Positions 34,961 to 44,862 of a DNA stretch of 64,000 bases are shown here, one piece after another. The position numbers were made by a program, and so were the translations under genes. Source of the stretch: Cylindrospermum sp. FACHB-282 (GTDB taxonomy: Bacteria > Cyanobacteriota > Cyanobacteriia > Cyanobacteriales > Nostocaceae); contig NZ_JACJRJ010000006.1 in NCBI RefSeq assembly GCF_014697195.1, positions 62,001 through 126,000 of the forward strand, written 5' to 3'. The notes beneath the pieces were generated by a model. It was given only the letters and a program-made list of their open reading frames with translations. It ran no database searches and was not told where the DNA came from. The first letter of the stretch is position 1, and the number at the start of each line of letters is the position of its first letter.

Positions 34961-35173
34961 AACTCTCGCTACTTACTAATTTTAGATTTTAGATTTTGGA
35001 ATTAGATAACTGGCATTTAATCCCTAATCTGATGATTTGAAATTTGGGAGGTTATTATACACTCCCTTCTGGTCTAAAGTTTAGATTTTGGACTTAAAGC
35101 TAACGTTTAATTCTGTACAAACGCCACTTTTTTGGATCATCTAAAATCCTTTCATCCAAAATCCAAAATTGAT

Positions 35174-35389
35174 TTAGCCTTCTGCATTGATAAATGGCAG
35201 CAAAGCCACAATCCGGGAGCGTTTAATTGCTAATGTCAATTCTCGCTGTTGCTGAGATGTCAGCCCCGTAATCCTACGTGGTAGAATCTTACCACGCTCG
35301 GTGACAAACTTACGCAATAAATCAACATCTTTATAATCAATTGGTTCTCCTGGCTTGATGGGAGACAAACGACGACGGTAGTAACTCAT
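35174..35389 (-). CDS. rpsR: 30S ribosomal protein S18
   Basis: 71 residues: [40 protein letters not shown] and [20 protein letters not shown] are the conserved S18 blocks. Binds 16S rRNA with S6. Lies 2 bp after rpmG on the same strand, so they form one transcript. Confidence 0.98.
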   Translation of the reverse strand: MSYYRRRLSPIKPGEPIDYKDVDLLRKFVTERGKILPRRITGLTSQQQRELTLAIKRSRIVALLPFINAEG

Positions 35390-35391
35390 TT

Positions 35392-35586
35392 TTACTTGAT
35401 TTCCTTATGAACAGTATGTTTGTTGCAGTGGGTGCAGAACTTGCTTAGTTCTAGGCGGTTCGTGGTGTTGCGACGGTTCTTTGTACTGGTGTAGCGGGAA
35501 ACGCCAGCAGAACGCTTGTCTGGGTTAGTACGACACTCGGTGCATTCTAGTGTCACTATTATGCGGGCACCTTTACTCTTAGCCAT
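35392..35586 (-). CDS. rpmG: 50S ribosomal protein L33
   Basis: 64 residues with [13 protein letters not shown] and [13 protein letters not shown], two CxxC pairs for zinc, so it is the zinc-binding (C+) form of L33. First gene of the rpmG-rpsR pair. Start MAKSKGARI is standard for the family. Confidence 0.98.
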   Translation of the reverse strand: MAKSKGARIIVTLECTECRTNPDKRSAGVSRYTSTKNRRNTTNRLELSKFCTHCNKHTVHKEIK

Positions 35587-35629
35587 AATCTTACAAACTG
35601 TAAAGCTGGGAGAGAATTAACACAAATGC

Positions 35630-36187
35630 CTATCTTCTCACATTTCGCTGCAATTTTTCAACTAATCGCTTAACTTTTAGATCCAGCGAATAGCCACGCC
35701 GCGACGAAACTATGATAGTCCTAGCATAGCGATCATGCAAAGCCTGCCGCATTAGAGAATCTGATAAGGCAGAACCACAGTCAATTGCTAGGGGAAGTAG
35801 TAGCAGTATAGCAGTGGGATTGGCCATTATAGTGCTGAGGGTAATTGACGTCAGCAGGGCACTAAAGCCAATAATCGCCTCTCGCATCAACAAGGCTTGC
35901 AATTGGGGGATTCTGCCCACTACTTGCCCATTGTCAACTTCTAACACTTTCAAGTCAAACGCCCAACGCCCTAAACTCTGTCCCTGATTGTTGTACACCA
36001 CCAGCACGCGCAAAACTAGCCAAGCGATGATAAATACTAGAATTTGCACAAACTGAATCCCAGGACTACCGCTGTTAAAGACGGCGCTAATTAACCAAGC
36101 ACCAAGGAAATCTAGCCCGAATGCCATACCGCGTCGCGCTATTTCCGCCTTGGGATAGTGTTTTTGGCTAGTTTTGACGATGGTCAT
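35630..36187 (-). CDS. RDD-family membrane protein
   Basis: 185 residues with three to four hydrophobic segments. The first includes RRGMAFGLDFLGAWLISAVF, where the Arg and Asp of the RDD pattern are placed, followed by NQGQSLGRWAFDLKVLEVD. RDD proteins have unclear, possibly Na+-related transport roles. Upstream of rpmG on the same strand with a 43-bp gap. Confidence 0.82.
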   Translation of the reverse strand: MTIVKTSQKHYPKAEIARRGMAFGLDFLGAWLISAVFNSGSPGIQFVQILVFIIAWLVLRVLVVYNNQGQSLGRWAFDLKVLEVDNGQVVGRIPQLQALLMREAIIGFSALLTSITLSTIMANPTAILLLLPLAIDCGSALSDSLMRQALHDRYARTIIVSSRRGYSLDLKVKRLVEKLQRNVRR

Positions 36188-36273
36188 ACAAAAAATAGGT
36201 GTTTTTGTTTAGGACTTGGGCATTAATTATTGATTTGGCCTAAATTTAATCAACGGTCTACCTGTTAGCAAAA

Positions 36274-37461
36274 TTAAACTTTGGCAATTTCAGCAAAGCG
36301 GATTTTTAGATAATCATCTTCCATCTTTGCCCCCGCGGGTTGGAGTGCTGCCAACGCTTGCGGTAATACTAAGTTACGGCGATGGTTGCCAATGGTAATG
36401 TTTAATTCATCCCCGGTTTTACTTAGTTGCACTTGATTTTTGGGAATACCGGGTAAATAAAGTTCCAAACTATATTGGTTGTTCTCTTGAACTACCCTGA
36501 GAGTTGTTTCTTTGTAATAAACTTGCGCTGGGTCTTCATCTTTGTAAAGGGTTTCCTTCAGCCTTTCTAAAGCTGCCATACCACACATTTCTTCAGAGAA
36601 CAGTGGCACTTCCTTTACCGGCAGAGGGTGGAAATTGTCATGAATCTCCTGGCGATATTGCTCCTGACTCTCTTTCCAACGTTGGAAAAACGGATCTTTG
36701 ACTTCGGCGGGAATAATGCGATTAGCTACAACTAAATCTGTGGCGACGTTGTATAAACTCAAATAAGCGTGAGCGCGGAGAGATTCTTTAATCACCATCT
36801 TTTCTGGATTGGTGACCAGGCGCACGGAGGTTTGAGTGTTGTCAGTTAATACTTTTTCCAGGGCTTCAATTTGTTCATAAAACTCATAAGGTGCATCCAT
36901 CACCTCTTTATCTGGTAAGGAAAAACCAGCAATTGGTCTAAATAGCGGTTCAACCAGTGGTCGCAGTGCTACCGAGATGTTTTGAAACGGTTTGTAAAAA
37001 CGACGCATATACCAGCCACCAACTTCTGGTAAACTCAATAGGCGTAATGCTGTGCCAGTGGGGGCTGAGTCGATAATCAAGACATCATACTCCCCTTCAT
37101 CGTAGTGGCGTTTCATTCTTACCAAGCCAAAAATCTCATCCATGCCTGGTAAAATTGCCAATTCTTCCGCCTGTATGCCGTCTAAACCCCTGGCTTGTAA
37201 AACTTGGGTAATGTAGCGCTTGACAGCACCCCAGTTCCCCTCTAGTTCTTGTAGGGCATCCAGTTCTGCACCCCATAAGTTGGGGCGAATTTGTTTGGCT
37301 GTGTGTGCTAAGTCTAGATCAAAACTGTCTGCTAGTGAGTGGGCAGGATCTGTACTCAAAACCAGTGTGCGATAGCCTAGTTCTGCACATCGCAGTCCAG
37401 TGGCTGCGGCTACGGAGGTTTTGCCGACGCCGCCTTTGCCTGTCATTAAAATTACACGCAT
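36274..37461 (-). CDS. ArsA/Get3-family P-loop ATPase
   Basis: 395 residues. Walker [13 protein letters not shown] at 8-19 is the deviant signature-lysine form; [14 protein letters not shown] is the switch I region, and [16 protein letters not shown] holds the switch II aspartate. The C-terminal 70 residues resemble an HSP20-like beta sandwich ([15 protein letters not shown]), as seen in cyanobacterial and plastid homologues. Likely roles are tail-anchored protein or metalloid handling; the arsenic site cysteines are not apparent. Confidence 0.92.
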   Translation of the reverse strand: MRVILMTGKGGVGKTSVAAATGLRCAELGYRTLVLSTDPAHSLADSFDLDLAHTAKQIRPNLWGAELDALQELEGNWGAVKRYITQVLQARGLDGIQAEELAILPGMDEIFGLVRMKRHYDEGEYDVLIIDSAPTGTALRLLSLPEVGGWYMRRFYKPFQNISVALRPLVEPLFRPIAGFSLPDKEVMDAPYEFYEQIEALEKVLTDNTQTSVRLVTNPEKMVIKESLRAHAYLSLYNVATDLVVANRIIPAEVKDPFFQRWKESQEQYRQEIHDNFHPLPVKEVPLFSEEMCGMAALERLKETLYKDEDPAQVYYKETTLRVVQENNQYSLELYLPGIPKNQVQLSKTGDELNITIGNHRRNLVLPQALAALQPAGAKMEDDYLKIRFAEIAKV

Positions 37462-37504
37462 GGATGCTCTTTTCCTGCCTGAGGATTGTTTACATATATT
37501 TACA

Positions 37505-37894
37505 TTATCGGCGGTTTAGAGGAAATAAATGCTGCTTTAGTACGTCTAGGCGGGAACAATGCCAATAATCGATGTGGGAAGCAATGAATCCTTCTGAGTT
37601 AAGACCTAATTCACTCCAGCCAGAGATAGAAATGCGTGGTTTCCAAGGGAGGGGGGTATTCCAGCTAAGTGTCCACTCGCTTTTAATTGTGTCTCCCAAT
37701 TGTTGAATGTTATGCAAGTCCATTTTGGGATTTAAAAACCAGGTTTTAATGAAATCAATCATCTGTTTATAGCGTTTAACGCCGCGAAATCGATTCAGTG
37801 GATCTTGAAAATAAACGTCGGTGGCGTAAATGCTGTAAGTTTGATTAAGGGGAAATCTTTGATAGTCATCTTTGAGAATTTGAATTATATCCAT
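37505..37894 (-). CDS. DUF2358-family protein
   Basis: 129 residues with [39 protein letters not shown] and [17 protein letters not shown], the pattern of the DUF2358 family shared by cyanobacteria and plastids, of NTF2-like outlook. No enzymatic function is known. Directly upstream of the ArsA-like gene with a 43-bp gap. Confidence 0.85.
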   Translation of the reverse strand: MDIIQILKDDYQRFPLNQTYSIYATDVYFQDPLNRFRGVKRYKQMIDFIKTWFLNPKMDLHNIQQLGDTIKSEWTLSWNTPLPWKPRISISGWSELGLNSEGFIASHIDYWHCSRLDVLKQHLFPLNRR

Positions 37895-37935
37895 AATTGG
37901 TAATGGGTAATTGGTAATTGGTAATTGGTAATTTT
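37894..37935. repeat. Heptamer tandem repeat (TAATTGG x6)
   Basis: Six 7-bp units, mostly TAATTGG (one TAATGGG, last TAATTTT), lie between the DUF2358 gene and the next gene. This is the short tandem repeat type common in heterocystous cyanobacteria. Confidence 0.85.
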
Positions 37936-37951
37936 CCCTATTTCCCCAATG

Positions 37952-38515
37952 CTATATTTCATTCCAAAGGCTTTCTAATCGCCGCCGCCAAGCATTTAGG
38001 ACTTGTTCTCGCGCTTCTGGGGTTTGCTCTAATCCACCAAGCAAACCTTCTGCATAAAAGCGTTCCAGGCTTTGCATTGTGGCTGGCAGCGATTGTCCTT
38101 GCTGTTTTGCTGCTAGGATAATTTGCTTGATGCGGTTTTCTACCAATCGATTGAAGACATCATCTAAACCAGCCTGATGCAGAGAAACTAGTTGTGCGAT
38201 CGCTTTGCTAAAATCTGCGATCGCTAAAGTGCTGCTATTGTGCTGAAATACGCCCCAAATTACCCCATCATATACAGCGTAGCGTACTTCCTGGGTGTCA
38301 TCAAAGTTAGCTTCTAAGAACTGCTCTAAAAAGGGTTGGGCTTCTTGTAAGGGTACAATGGGCAGTAAGACTCGCAGCCAAGGGTTATCTTCTGAAAGCA
38401 GCACCAACAGCCGAAAAGCTGAAGTTTCTACTTGCCACGATCCAGGTGCGATCGCCTGCACCTCTGTTGCACCAAATAATTCTGTTAGCGTACTCGCTAT
38501 TTCTTCCTGTGTCAT
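37952..38515 (-). CDS. Conserved cyanobacterial hypothetical protein
   Basis: 187 residues, soluble. Begins MTQEEIASTLTELFGATEV and ends in a helical region LNAWRRRLESLWNEI. The alternating strands around SWQVETSAFRLLVLLSEDNPW suggest a small alpha/beta fold of the type III secretion chaperone-like kind, but this is only a resemblance. No known function. Single gene transcribed away from the small gene at 38789. Confidence 0.75.
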   Translation of the reverse strand: MTQEEIASTLTELFGATEVQAIAPGSWQVETSAFRLLVLLSEDNPWLRVLLPIVPLQEAQPFLEQFLEANFDDTQEVRYAVYDGVIWGVFQHNSSTLAIADFSKAIAQLVSLHQAGLDDVFNRLVENRIKQIILAAKQQGQSLPATMQSLERFYAEGLLGGLEQTPEAREQVLNAWRRRLESLWNEI

Positions 38516-38788
38516 AGTCTTTTCTAGGCTTTAGCCTCTAGGGTAACGCTTTGAGGTTCACCAGGCCCATTGGCTGAACTCTTGAATGGTGATGTTGCGT
38601 TAGATATTATAGAGAATATCCATACTAGTTATGAGCGTAGCAAAGTTGCTACCTAGCTTATTAATAAAGTATTGCAAAGTTATCTGAAAAATCATTGCAG
38701 ATATATTGAGAAGATGCGCGAGCAGAGAAGATCAGCACTACAGTATAAATATCACAATAAAGGCGACTTTTAAAAGGAGTCTAATATT

Positions 38789-38941
38789 ATGGCTATTTCC
38801 CAAATGCTTGCTAGCATAGCCCAGTATGTTTCTGAAGCTGTAATGCGGATTTTTAGCCCGACTGATGATGCTTATCCTGTTATTGGTGTACAGCCCTTTA
38901 CAGGTGAAATTTATAAGCAACGTACAGCCGATTCTTGGTAG
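38789..38941 (+). CDS. 50-residue small protein, too short for usual gene calling
   Basis: A strong ribosome binding site (AAAGGAG, 38773-38779) precedes ATG, and the frame codes for MAISQMLASIAQYVSEAVMR, then IFSPTDDAYPVIGVQPFTGE and a stop at 38939. The first half is an amphipathic helix; the second half has a PTDD-Y-P-GVQPF pattern that looks conserved rather than random. A clean terminator follows 42 bp later. Unknown function. Gene structure (RBS, ORF, terminator) is convincing. Confidence 0.7.
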   Translation: MAISQMLASIAQYVSEAVMRIFSPTDDAYPVIGVQPFTGEIYKQRTADSW

Positions 38942-38982
38942 ATGTTGGCGTTGCAGTCATTAAAATAATTCAAATAGAGAGT

Positions 38983-39019
38983 AAAAAAAGGCGTGAGACA
39001 ATATCCCACGCCTTTTTTT
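38983..39019. terminator. Bidirectional rho-independent terminator
   Basis: AAAAAAAGGCGTG and CACGCCTTTTTTT form a stem with a 10-base loop, with A-tract and T-tract on the two sides, so it can stop the small gene (plus) and the LCP gene (minus). Confidence 0.85.
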
Positions 39020-39113
39020 GAAATTTAGATATGCTGTATTAGACTGTGCCTTTGCTCTAATTCAAAATGCAAAAAAAGGTAAAAAATTGGGAATTGGGAA
39101 TTTCCCAGAGGGG

Positions 39114-40544
39114 TTAAGGTTGGGTAGAATCGGGGAAAATAGCTTTTTCTTGGAACCAATCCTTACCCACCTGAATACTAATATCCGAGCCGATATTACC
39201 AGTACTTTCCACGCGCACCTCTCCAAATCCCAAGGTGTTACGAATTGATTCGGCACTGTCGCGATCGCCTTGTTGGGCGATAATGTGGGTCACTTCTAGA
39301 GGTTCACCCCAGGGTTTAGAGAAATAAACGTTGCGATATCCAGACCTTTCCAACATTTTCACCAGAGGACGAAGACTAGAGCGATCGCCACCTGTGCTAT
39401 CTTGAATTGCGACTCGCACAGAACTTGGATCAGTCACTTCTGGTGATTGTGTGATTGATTCTGTGCCAAAGTTCTTAGCCATTAGTTTGGCAATACTATC
39501 TTTATTGGGCAACCAATAACTAGCATCATACTCGCCCTTTTCACTAAAGCGACCAGGTAACATTAACATCTGCATATTCGAGCGATTGGTTCGCACCCCG
39601 AAACCAACTAACGCCACCAACTCCTCAACTGTCAAGTTGGTATCAATGTTTTCTTTGACTACTTCGAGAATTTGGGGTAATTGAGTCAAGGTTGAGGGGT
39701 TGAGAGTTTGATCAATCAAGGCCCGCAGCAACGATTGCTGGCGTTGAATCCGACCGATATCTCCTAGTTCATCATGGCGATAGCGCAGTAATTGCAGCGT
39801 TTGATCGCCGTTGAGATGTTGCTTGCCCGCCTTCAAATTAATATATAAGTGCTGGGATTCATCCCGATATTTCATATCTTTGGGGACATAGAATGTCACC
39901 CCACCCAAAGCATCAATCAGCTTCCCAACTCCCAAAACATTAATTCGGACATAGCGATCTATACCTACCCCATCTAAGAGGTTACTGACTGTTTTCGCAG
40001 TCAAGGCTGGACCGCCATCAAGGTTAGCCGCATTAATTTTTTTCTTTCCATGCCCTTCAATCTCTGTACGGGTGTCTCTGGGAACAGAAAGCATAACTAT
40101 TTTTTTGGTCTCTGGATCGAATTTGATCAAGAGCATGACATCAGAAAGACCATCAAAGGAATTTACCTGGGGCAGATACCTAAGATTTTGAGTTTCAGGG
40201 GGCGGGTTTTGCAAATCTGGAGGGAGTACACTCATTCCCATGAGTAAGATATTCACGGGGCGAGTTAATTGTGAAAATCGCAGCCCGTTGCCAGAAATGC
40301 GATCGCCATCAAATACTGCCTCTTCCTGTGGACTTAGCTGGGCTTGCTGCAAAGGCGTACTGTTCCAGGAAACCGCCAATAGTGCCCCCGCCATTCCTGA
40401 TACCATTGCAATACCGCCCATCCCCACCGCAAACCACAGCCAACGTCCAGATTTTGAGTGGCGATAATTTTTGTTTCTGGATTTGGTTTTTGCCGATTGG
40501 TTATCTTCTGCCGATGTTCTTTGACTGGTCACAGAATTCCTCAC
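39114..40544 (-). CDS. LytR-CpsA-Psr (LCP) family cell-envelope ligase
   Basis: 476 residues. A basic cytoplasmic tail and one membrane segment (WLWFAVGMGGIAMVSGMAGALL) lead into an LCP domain: FDGLSDVMLLIKFDPETKKI, MLSVPRDTRTEI (catalytic Arg/Asp), INAANLDGGPALTAKTVSNLLDG cut as the family core, and LLRYRHDELGDIGRIQRQQ. The C-terminal 100 residues are an LytR_C-like domain (VAIQDSTGGDRSSLRPL). LCP enzymes transfer polymer chains from lipid carriers to peptidoglycan. Confidence 0.92.
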   Translation of the reverse strand: MRNSVTSQRTSAEDNQSAKTKSRNKNYRHSKSGRWLWFAVGMGGIAMVSGMAGALLAVSWNSTPLQQAQLSPQEEAVFDGDRISGNGLRFSQLTRPVNILLMGMSVLPPDLQNPPPETQNLRYLPQVNSFDGLSDVMLLIKFDPETKKIVMLSVPRDTRTEIEGHGKKKINAANLDGGPALTAKTVSNLLDGVGIDRYVRINVLGVGKLIDALGGVTFYVPKDMKYRDESQHLYINLKAGKQHLNGDQTLQLLRYRHDELGDIGRIQRQQSLLRALIDQTLNPSTLTQLPQILEVVKENIDTNLTVEELVALVGFGVRTNRSNMQMLMLPGRFSEKGEYDASYWLPNKDSIAKLMAKNFGTESITQSPEVTDPSSVRVAIQDSTGGDRSSLRPLVKMLERSGYRNVYFSKPWGEPLEVTHIIAQQGDRDSAESIRNTLGFGEVRVESTGNIGSDISIQVGKDWFQEKAIFPDSTQP

Positions 40545-40771
40545 ACTTAACTGCTCAAATTCGGTAAATTTGTAAACTCAATATATGCAGACAAATCAAC
40601 TCATAATAGCTAACTCTTGATTAACTGTCGTATTAACCACAACACTTATAGGGATCTTTCTGCTTTTTCGCTGCTAACCCGGAGATGTTGATTGAAGTAT
40701 GGCAATAATAAACCGGATTTGACCAGAGGCAGTGGCAGATAATTTGTAATTTGTTGGTAGACAAGTAAAAA

Positions 40772-41164
40772 TTAAGACAAGTACTTACCCAGCAAGCGAT
40801 TAGCAAAATTACTCACCCCTGGTAAGCGCACAGACTTGCCCTGAATGAGGTGAAAAATTAACCAGACACTGACTAAAAAGTACCCAGAGGTGAAAAAGCT
40901 ATTGAGGATTAACAGACGTAGTGTGAAAAATCCTGAAGTTGATGCTCCGGTTGTTAATAAGAGGTATCCCAACATCCAGATAAACCCCAAACTAATAGAC
41001 AGACGACTGACGGCAAGTTGTTCCCGACTTCCCTGACGGCGATAGAGAGTCCAGAGGGAGGGGAAAAAGCCAATCACGGGAATCAAATGTAAAAGTAACT
41101 GTCTTTTAGAGGTGATCGGCTGTTGATCCGTTGGCGGATTGCCAATTGGTTGCAGATTTTCCAT
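40772..41164 (-). CDS. Conserved cyanobacterial membrane protein, hypothetical
   Basis: 130 residues with three to four hydrophobic stretches (LLLHLIPVIGFFPSLWTLY, LGFIWMLGYLLLTTGA, FTSGYFLVSVWLIFHLIQG) and a basic motif YRRQGSREQLAVSRLSISL between them. I do not recognise a named family. Divergent from the AI-2E transporter gene. Confidence 0.7.
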   Translation of the reverse strand: MENLQPIGNPPTDQQPITSKRQLLLHLIPVIGFFPSLWTLYRRQGSREQLAVSRLSISLGFIWMLGYLLLTTGASTSGFFTLRLLILNSFFTSGYFLVSVWLIFHLIQGKSVRLPGVSNFANRLLGKYLS

Positions 41165-41273
41165 GTTGATTAGAGTTTAATCCTAAACTAGAAGGATGAA
41201 TGACAGTCATTAAGTTAGAGATAATAGGCTGTAAAGAGAATTCAATTTAGTTGTATCCCGCAATCAGCTGAAA

Positions 41274-42452
41274 ATGCAGACACGCAAGCTACTCGACTGG
41301 TGGCAGACACTTACACCAATAGCGCAAATCGGGGCGATCGCGCTATTCGCACCGCTGTTAGTTCTCAATGGTTGGGCGCTTTCGGCAATTTTTAGTTACT
41401 TCCACTCTCTGATAGTCATTTTAGTCGGAGCCTCGGTGCTAGCATTTCTGCTCAACTACCCTGTTAGTTGGATGGTGCGTCACGGTGCTAGGCGAGAACA
41501 AGTTGCTATTTTAGTATTTTTATTAGCTTTATCCATTTTATTGGCCCTGGGTGTCACCCTCTTTCCCCTGGCCCTTACCCAAGCACAGCAACTTGTCGCC
41601 CGCTTACCAGAGTTGATTGACTCTGGACGCTCTCAGTTAATGATATTAAACGAGAAAGCAGAAAATGTTGGTTTACCGATTAACCTTGATGCTCTTGTAG
41701 TACAAATTAACGATCGCGTCAAGGGGCAATTACAAGCGATCGCCGGACAGGTTTTGAATTTGGCTGTAGTCACATTCACTAGCCTGCTAGACTTCCTCTT
41801 GACGATGGTTTTGACTTTCTATCTCTTGCAGCATGGAGATGAACTCTGGCAAAGTTTAGTGGAATGGCTACCCTCAAGATTTCGCGTGGCTTTCTCAAAA
41901 ACAGTACGCCTGAGCTTTCAGAACTTCTTTATCACCCAGTTGATTTTGTCTACCTGTATGGCATCCGCCCTCATTCCCAGCTTTTTGTGGTTGAAGGTGC
42001 CATTTGGGCTGCTATTTGGCTTAACTATTGGGATTATGGCCCTGGTCCCCTTTGGCGGTTCTGTAGGTATCGCCCTGACTACCTTGTTGGTGGCGCTGCA
42101 AGATTTCTCCATGGGGGTGAGGGTTTTAGTAGCAGCGGTAATCGTCCAGCAAATTTTAGAAAACTTAATTGCTCCCCGCATTTTAGGGAGTTTTACGGGT
42201 TTAAACCCAGTTTGGATCCTAATTTCTGTCTTGACAGGGGCAAGAGTTGGCGGACTTTTGGGTGTGATTGTAGCAGTACCCACAGCTGTAGTGATTAAAA
42301 CTGCTTTAAGTGCTATTCGTCTTCCTGTACCCAGCAGCGACATCCAAGAAAGCCCCACCACTGGGGAAATAGCTGCACCCATTGCACCAGCAGAATCTTC
42401 TCAAGCTGAAGCCAACAATTCCCTAAATGTCTCCGAAGCCACGTCACTCTAA
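41274..42452 (+). CDS. AI-2E family transporter (membrane)
   Basis: 392 residues, about eight membrane segments, with the family middle loop (ELIDSGRSQLMILNEKAENVG) and the conserved end motif VQQILENLIAPRILGSFTGLNP. The family covers quorum-signal exporters and Na+/H+ antiporters, so the substrate is open. The C-terminus has a low-complexity Ala/Ser/Glu tail. Confidence 0.92.
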   Translation: MQTRKLLDWWQTLTPIAQIGAIALFAPLLVLNGWALSAIFSYFHSLIVILVGASVLAFLLNYPVSWMVRHGARREQVAILVFLLALSILLALGVTLFPLALTQAQQLVARLPELIDSGRSQLMILNEKAENVGLPINLDALVVQINDRVKGQLQAIAGQVLNLAVVTFTSLLDFLLTMVLTFYLLQHGDELWQSLVEWLPSRFRVAFSKTVRLSFQNFFITQLILSTCMASALIPSFLWLKVPFGLLFGLTIGIMALVPFGGSVGIALTTLLVALQDFSMGVRVLVAAVIVQQILENLIAPRILGSFTGLNPVWILISVLTGARVGGLLGVIVAVPTAVVIKTALSAIRLPVPSSDIQESPTTGEIAAPIAPAESSQAEANNSLNVSEATSL

Positions 42453-42562
42453 AGTTGCTTTTGTTGAACTTTGAATTTTGAACAAAAAATTTTGAGCGCA
42501 GTCCCTACCTATAATCTTGGATGTGGGTGGGATGCGTTCATCGCCAAAGTTAATTCTTAGCA

Positions 42563-42790
42563 TCAAAGATTTTTTGGATCAGGCTTGACAGGTTTTTTTG
42601 ATAATGGAGACTCTGCACTAGGTAGAGGGGATTGGGCAAGGGCATTGGCACTAGTATCCATTGACGAATACCCTAATACATTGAACAGCATAACGCTGGC
42701 AGCCGCCAGAACGTAACGTCTTCCCAAGCGCACACCATAACGTCTTTGCAGGAAATTCTCTCTCTCACCACTAAATTTCTGCCGATTCAT
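42563..42790 (-). CDS. Small hypothetical protein with membrane segment
   Basis: 75 residues: basic N-terminus ending in RRYGVRLGRRYVLAAASVML, one hydrophobic segment (VLAAASVMLFNVLGYS), then a Pro/Ser/Lys-rich tail (SPLSKKPVKPDPKN). Could be a short exported or anchored protein. No known family. The neighbouring 454-bp gap (42791-43244) holds no gene I can support, only a GGGGTCAAACCCC palindrome near 43206. Confidence 0.5.
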   Translation of the reverse strand: MNRQKFSGERENFLQRRYGVRLGRRYVLAAASVMLFNVLGYSSMDTSANALAQSPLPSAESPLSKKPVKPDPKNL

Positions 42791-43244
42791 ACCGCTACCT
42801 CACTTGCCAAATATTTTTAGCTATCTATCAAGTTTGACGCTAAATGATGTGTCAATTATTCACTATCGCATTTACAACTACATAATCATTTGATGGTTAC
42901 AGTTTTAGTAACAGTGAGTATGTGGGAGAATTTTAAAAGTTGCTAATTGTTATTTTTTAATTAAGGCAGTGATGCCCATCATTTGTCAAAAGCCTCTATA
43001 AATAAAGGTTCTGGGGATTTTTTTGGATAAATGTATTTTAGACTACGGAATCACCAAATAACTGCGGCTAGTTGGTTTTTGGTGAGCCTAAATTTGATAA
43101 TTTTGCCATGCAATCGGCCGGGAATTTCTCTCATATATCTTAGAGGTTTTATTTCTGATCTCAATACTTCCCTTTTGGCTTACCATATAAAGACGAAGAT
43201 TGTATGCGGGGTCAAACCCCACATTAAGGTAGCTGCTTCGTTTT

Positions 43245-44840
43245 TCAGTTATTTGGTACAGTCCACCAAGCTAAAGAGTATGGCTGCGTCCCTTCGTTTA
43301 CCTGTTGAGGAAACTGGACGCGGATTTTGTAATTGCCAGTAGCAGGCACGGGACAGAAAATATGTTCTACACTATCGATCTGGCTGATTGAGGAGCAAAC
43401 AGTGCCAGCATCAGAATTTTTGGCATTAGCTTTTACTAGATAGAGGTCGAGATTATTCAAACCGCGATCGCTAAAAATTTCACCTGCATCATACTGCTGG
43501 TTTTTATTTTGATCATCTAGCTCGACCAACCGATCCCAAGTTAAAGTAATCGCCACAAAACTTTTTCGCTTTAACGGGTTTGCTAAGGCATATTCTACAG
43601 AAGCCCCAGCATCCACTGTGCGATAATCCCAACCAATGGCTGGGATAGCAGCTGATGGCTGCCATTGACCGGGGCTAAATTGCTGATAAGCGCGGAATGC
43701 ATTTAAATGACCCGTTCCCATTTGGGAATCTAAGGGAATTTTGGGATTTTGGTAGGCATCACTTGCTAACCAGTCTTTATTTTGTTTATCAATTAATGTC
43801 CGAGTCATTCCCAGTCGCAAACCATCGCCGCTATCTTGAATTTTATCGGCTGAATTCAGCAATACAGCTTTCATTACTTGATGATGTCGAGAATCAGCAC
43901 TCCAATTCGGTTGTTTTGTCCGCAGTTGTCTATCACCTAATTCTTGTAATAAAGCAACAGTAGCTGTAACGTGAGGCGCTGCAAAACTCGTACCTGTCAC
44001 CTTATTTTGCTTACGATCTGGATTGAGCACAGGGATGTTACTTCCAGGTGCAACTAAAGTGATGGCGCGGCGTTCACCCGTATTAAACTCCTTACCAGCT
44101 AGGCGCTGATTGACTCCTTGATTAGTACCCGCCAGATTGGAAACATCTACTTTATTAAAAATTCCCCCGCGGCGGGATGAAAAAGCCACGTTGACTCCGT
44201 TAAAATTATCGGTAGGGATGGGAATACCGCCCTTACCCTGGTTGCCTGCAATCGCATACACAACATCATGAACACGGCTAGACCAGTCAATACATAAGGT
44301 TAGTAAAGCATTGCCATCTAAAACAGCCTCCGGTCTTGGGTCGCGGTTTAGAGGTTCACCAAAGCTGAAGTTAATGGCGCGGACATCGCCATTGTTCTGT
44401 AACGCCACATGCTGCGCCGATAAACACTCTTCTGGCTGTCCCATGTTTTTCATAGAACCCACAGCAGATGAATACAGTCGCGCTCCTGGGGCTACTCCCG
44501 GTAGGCCTTTGTCTGTACTCACCATCACACCAGCAACATTATAGGCGTGGGGGTCAACGCCGCTATTTGACTTAGCAGGCCCATTGCGTAAGAATACCGC
44601 CACTGGTGATATAGCACGATTCTTCGATACTGTTTTATCCCACCCGAACATTCCCGGACGCCCAATTTCTACCTGACCAATGGCAATTTTGCGCCCGATT
44701 AAATTGTAAGGAGGTTGGTGTAGTTTCAGTGCATCAATACCATTGCTTGCCAAAGAAGTTCCTAAAGCTGAAGCAAGTACTGGCAAACTCAGGCAAGAAG
44801 CACTCAATCCCCAAATGACCCAGGTTAGTTTTTTGCCCAT
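43245..44840 (-). CDS. Secreted S8-family (subtilisin-like) peptidase, atypical Asp site
   Basis: 531 residues from ATG 44840. The N-terminus MGKKLTWVIWGLSASCLSLP is a signal peptide. The frame opens at 44876, but those first 12 codons partly lie in the end of a MITE, so 44840 is the native start. Subtilase motifs: H98 in PHAYNVAGVM (HGTxVAG position), oxyanion N200 in AIAGNQGKGG and nucleophile S285 in TGTSFAAPHV. The usual DTG/DSG aspartate is replaced by VEIG with E58. The C-terminal 130 residues are beta-rich and resemble a P-domain-like sandwich. Whether Glu supports activity is not known. Confidence 0.85.
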   Translation of the reverse strand: MGKKLTWVIWGLSASCLSLPVLASALGTSLASNGIDALKLHQPPYNLIGRKIAIGQVEIGRPGMFGWDKTVSKNRAISPVAVFLRNGPAKSNSGVDPHAYNVAGVMVSTDKGLPGVAPGARLYSSAVGSMKNMGQPEECLSAQHVALQNNGDVRAINFSFGEPLNRDPRPEAVLDGNALLTLCIDWSSRVHDVVYAIAGNQGKGGIPIPTDNFNGVNVAFSSRRGGIFNKVDVSNLAGTNQGVNQRLAGKEFNTGERRAITLVAPGSNIPVLNPDRKQNKVTGTSFAAPHVTATVALLQELGDRQLRTKQPNWSADSRHHQVMKAVLLNSADKIQDSGDGLRLGMTRTLIDKQNKDWLASDAYQNPKIPLDSQMGTGHLNAFRAYQQFSPGQWQPSAAIPAIGWDYRTVDAGASVEYALANPLKRKSFVAITLTWDRLVELDDQNKNQQYDAGEIFSDRGLNNLDLYLVKANAKNSDAGTVCSSISQIDSVEHIFCPVPATGNYKIRVQFPQQVNEGTQPYSLAWWTVPNN

Positions 44841-44862
44841 TGTTTTAGTTGTCAGTTGTTTA

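Noticed and set aside
41918-42382. A 154-codon minus-strand frame inside the AI-2E transporter gene
   Set aside because: Shadow of a conserved membrane protein; Lys/Thr/Pro-rich with no motif or ribosome binding site.
43204-43222. GGGGTCAAACCCC hairpin after the subtilase gene as a terminator
   Set aside because: No T-run follows on either strand, so it is only noted as a palindrome.
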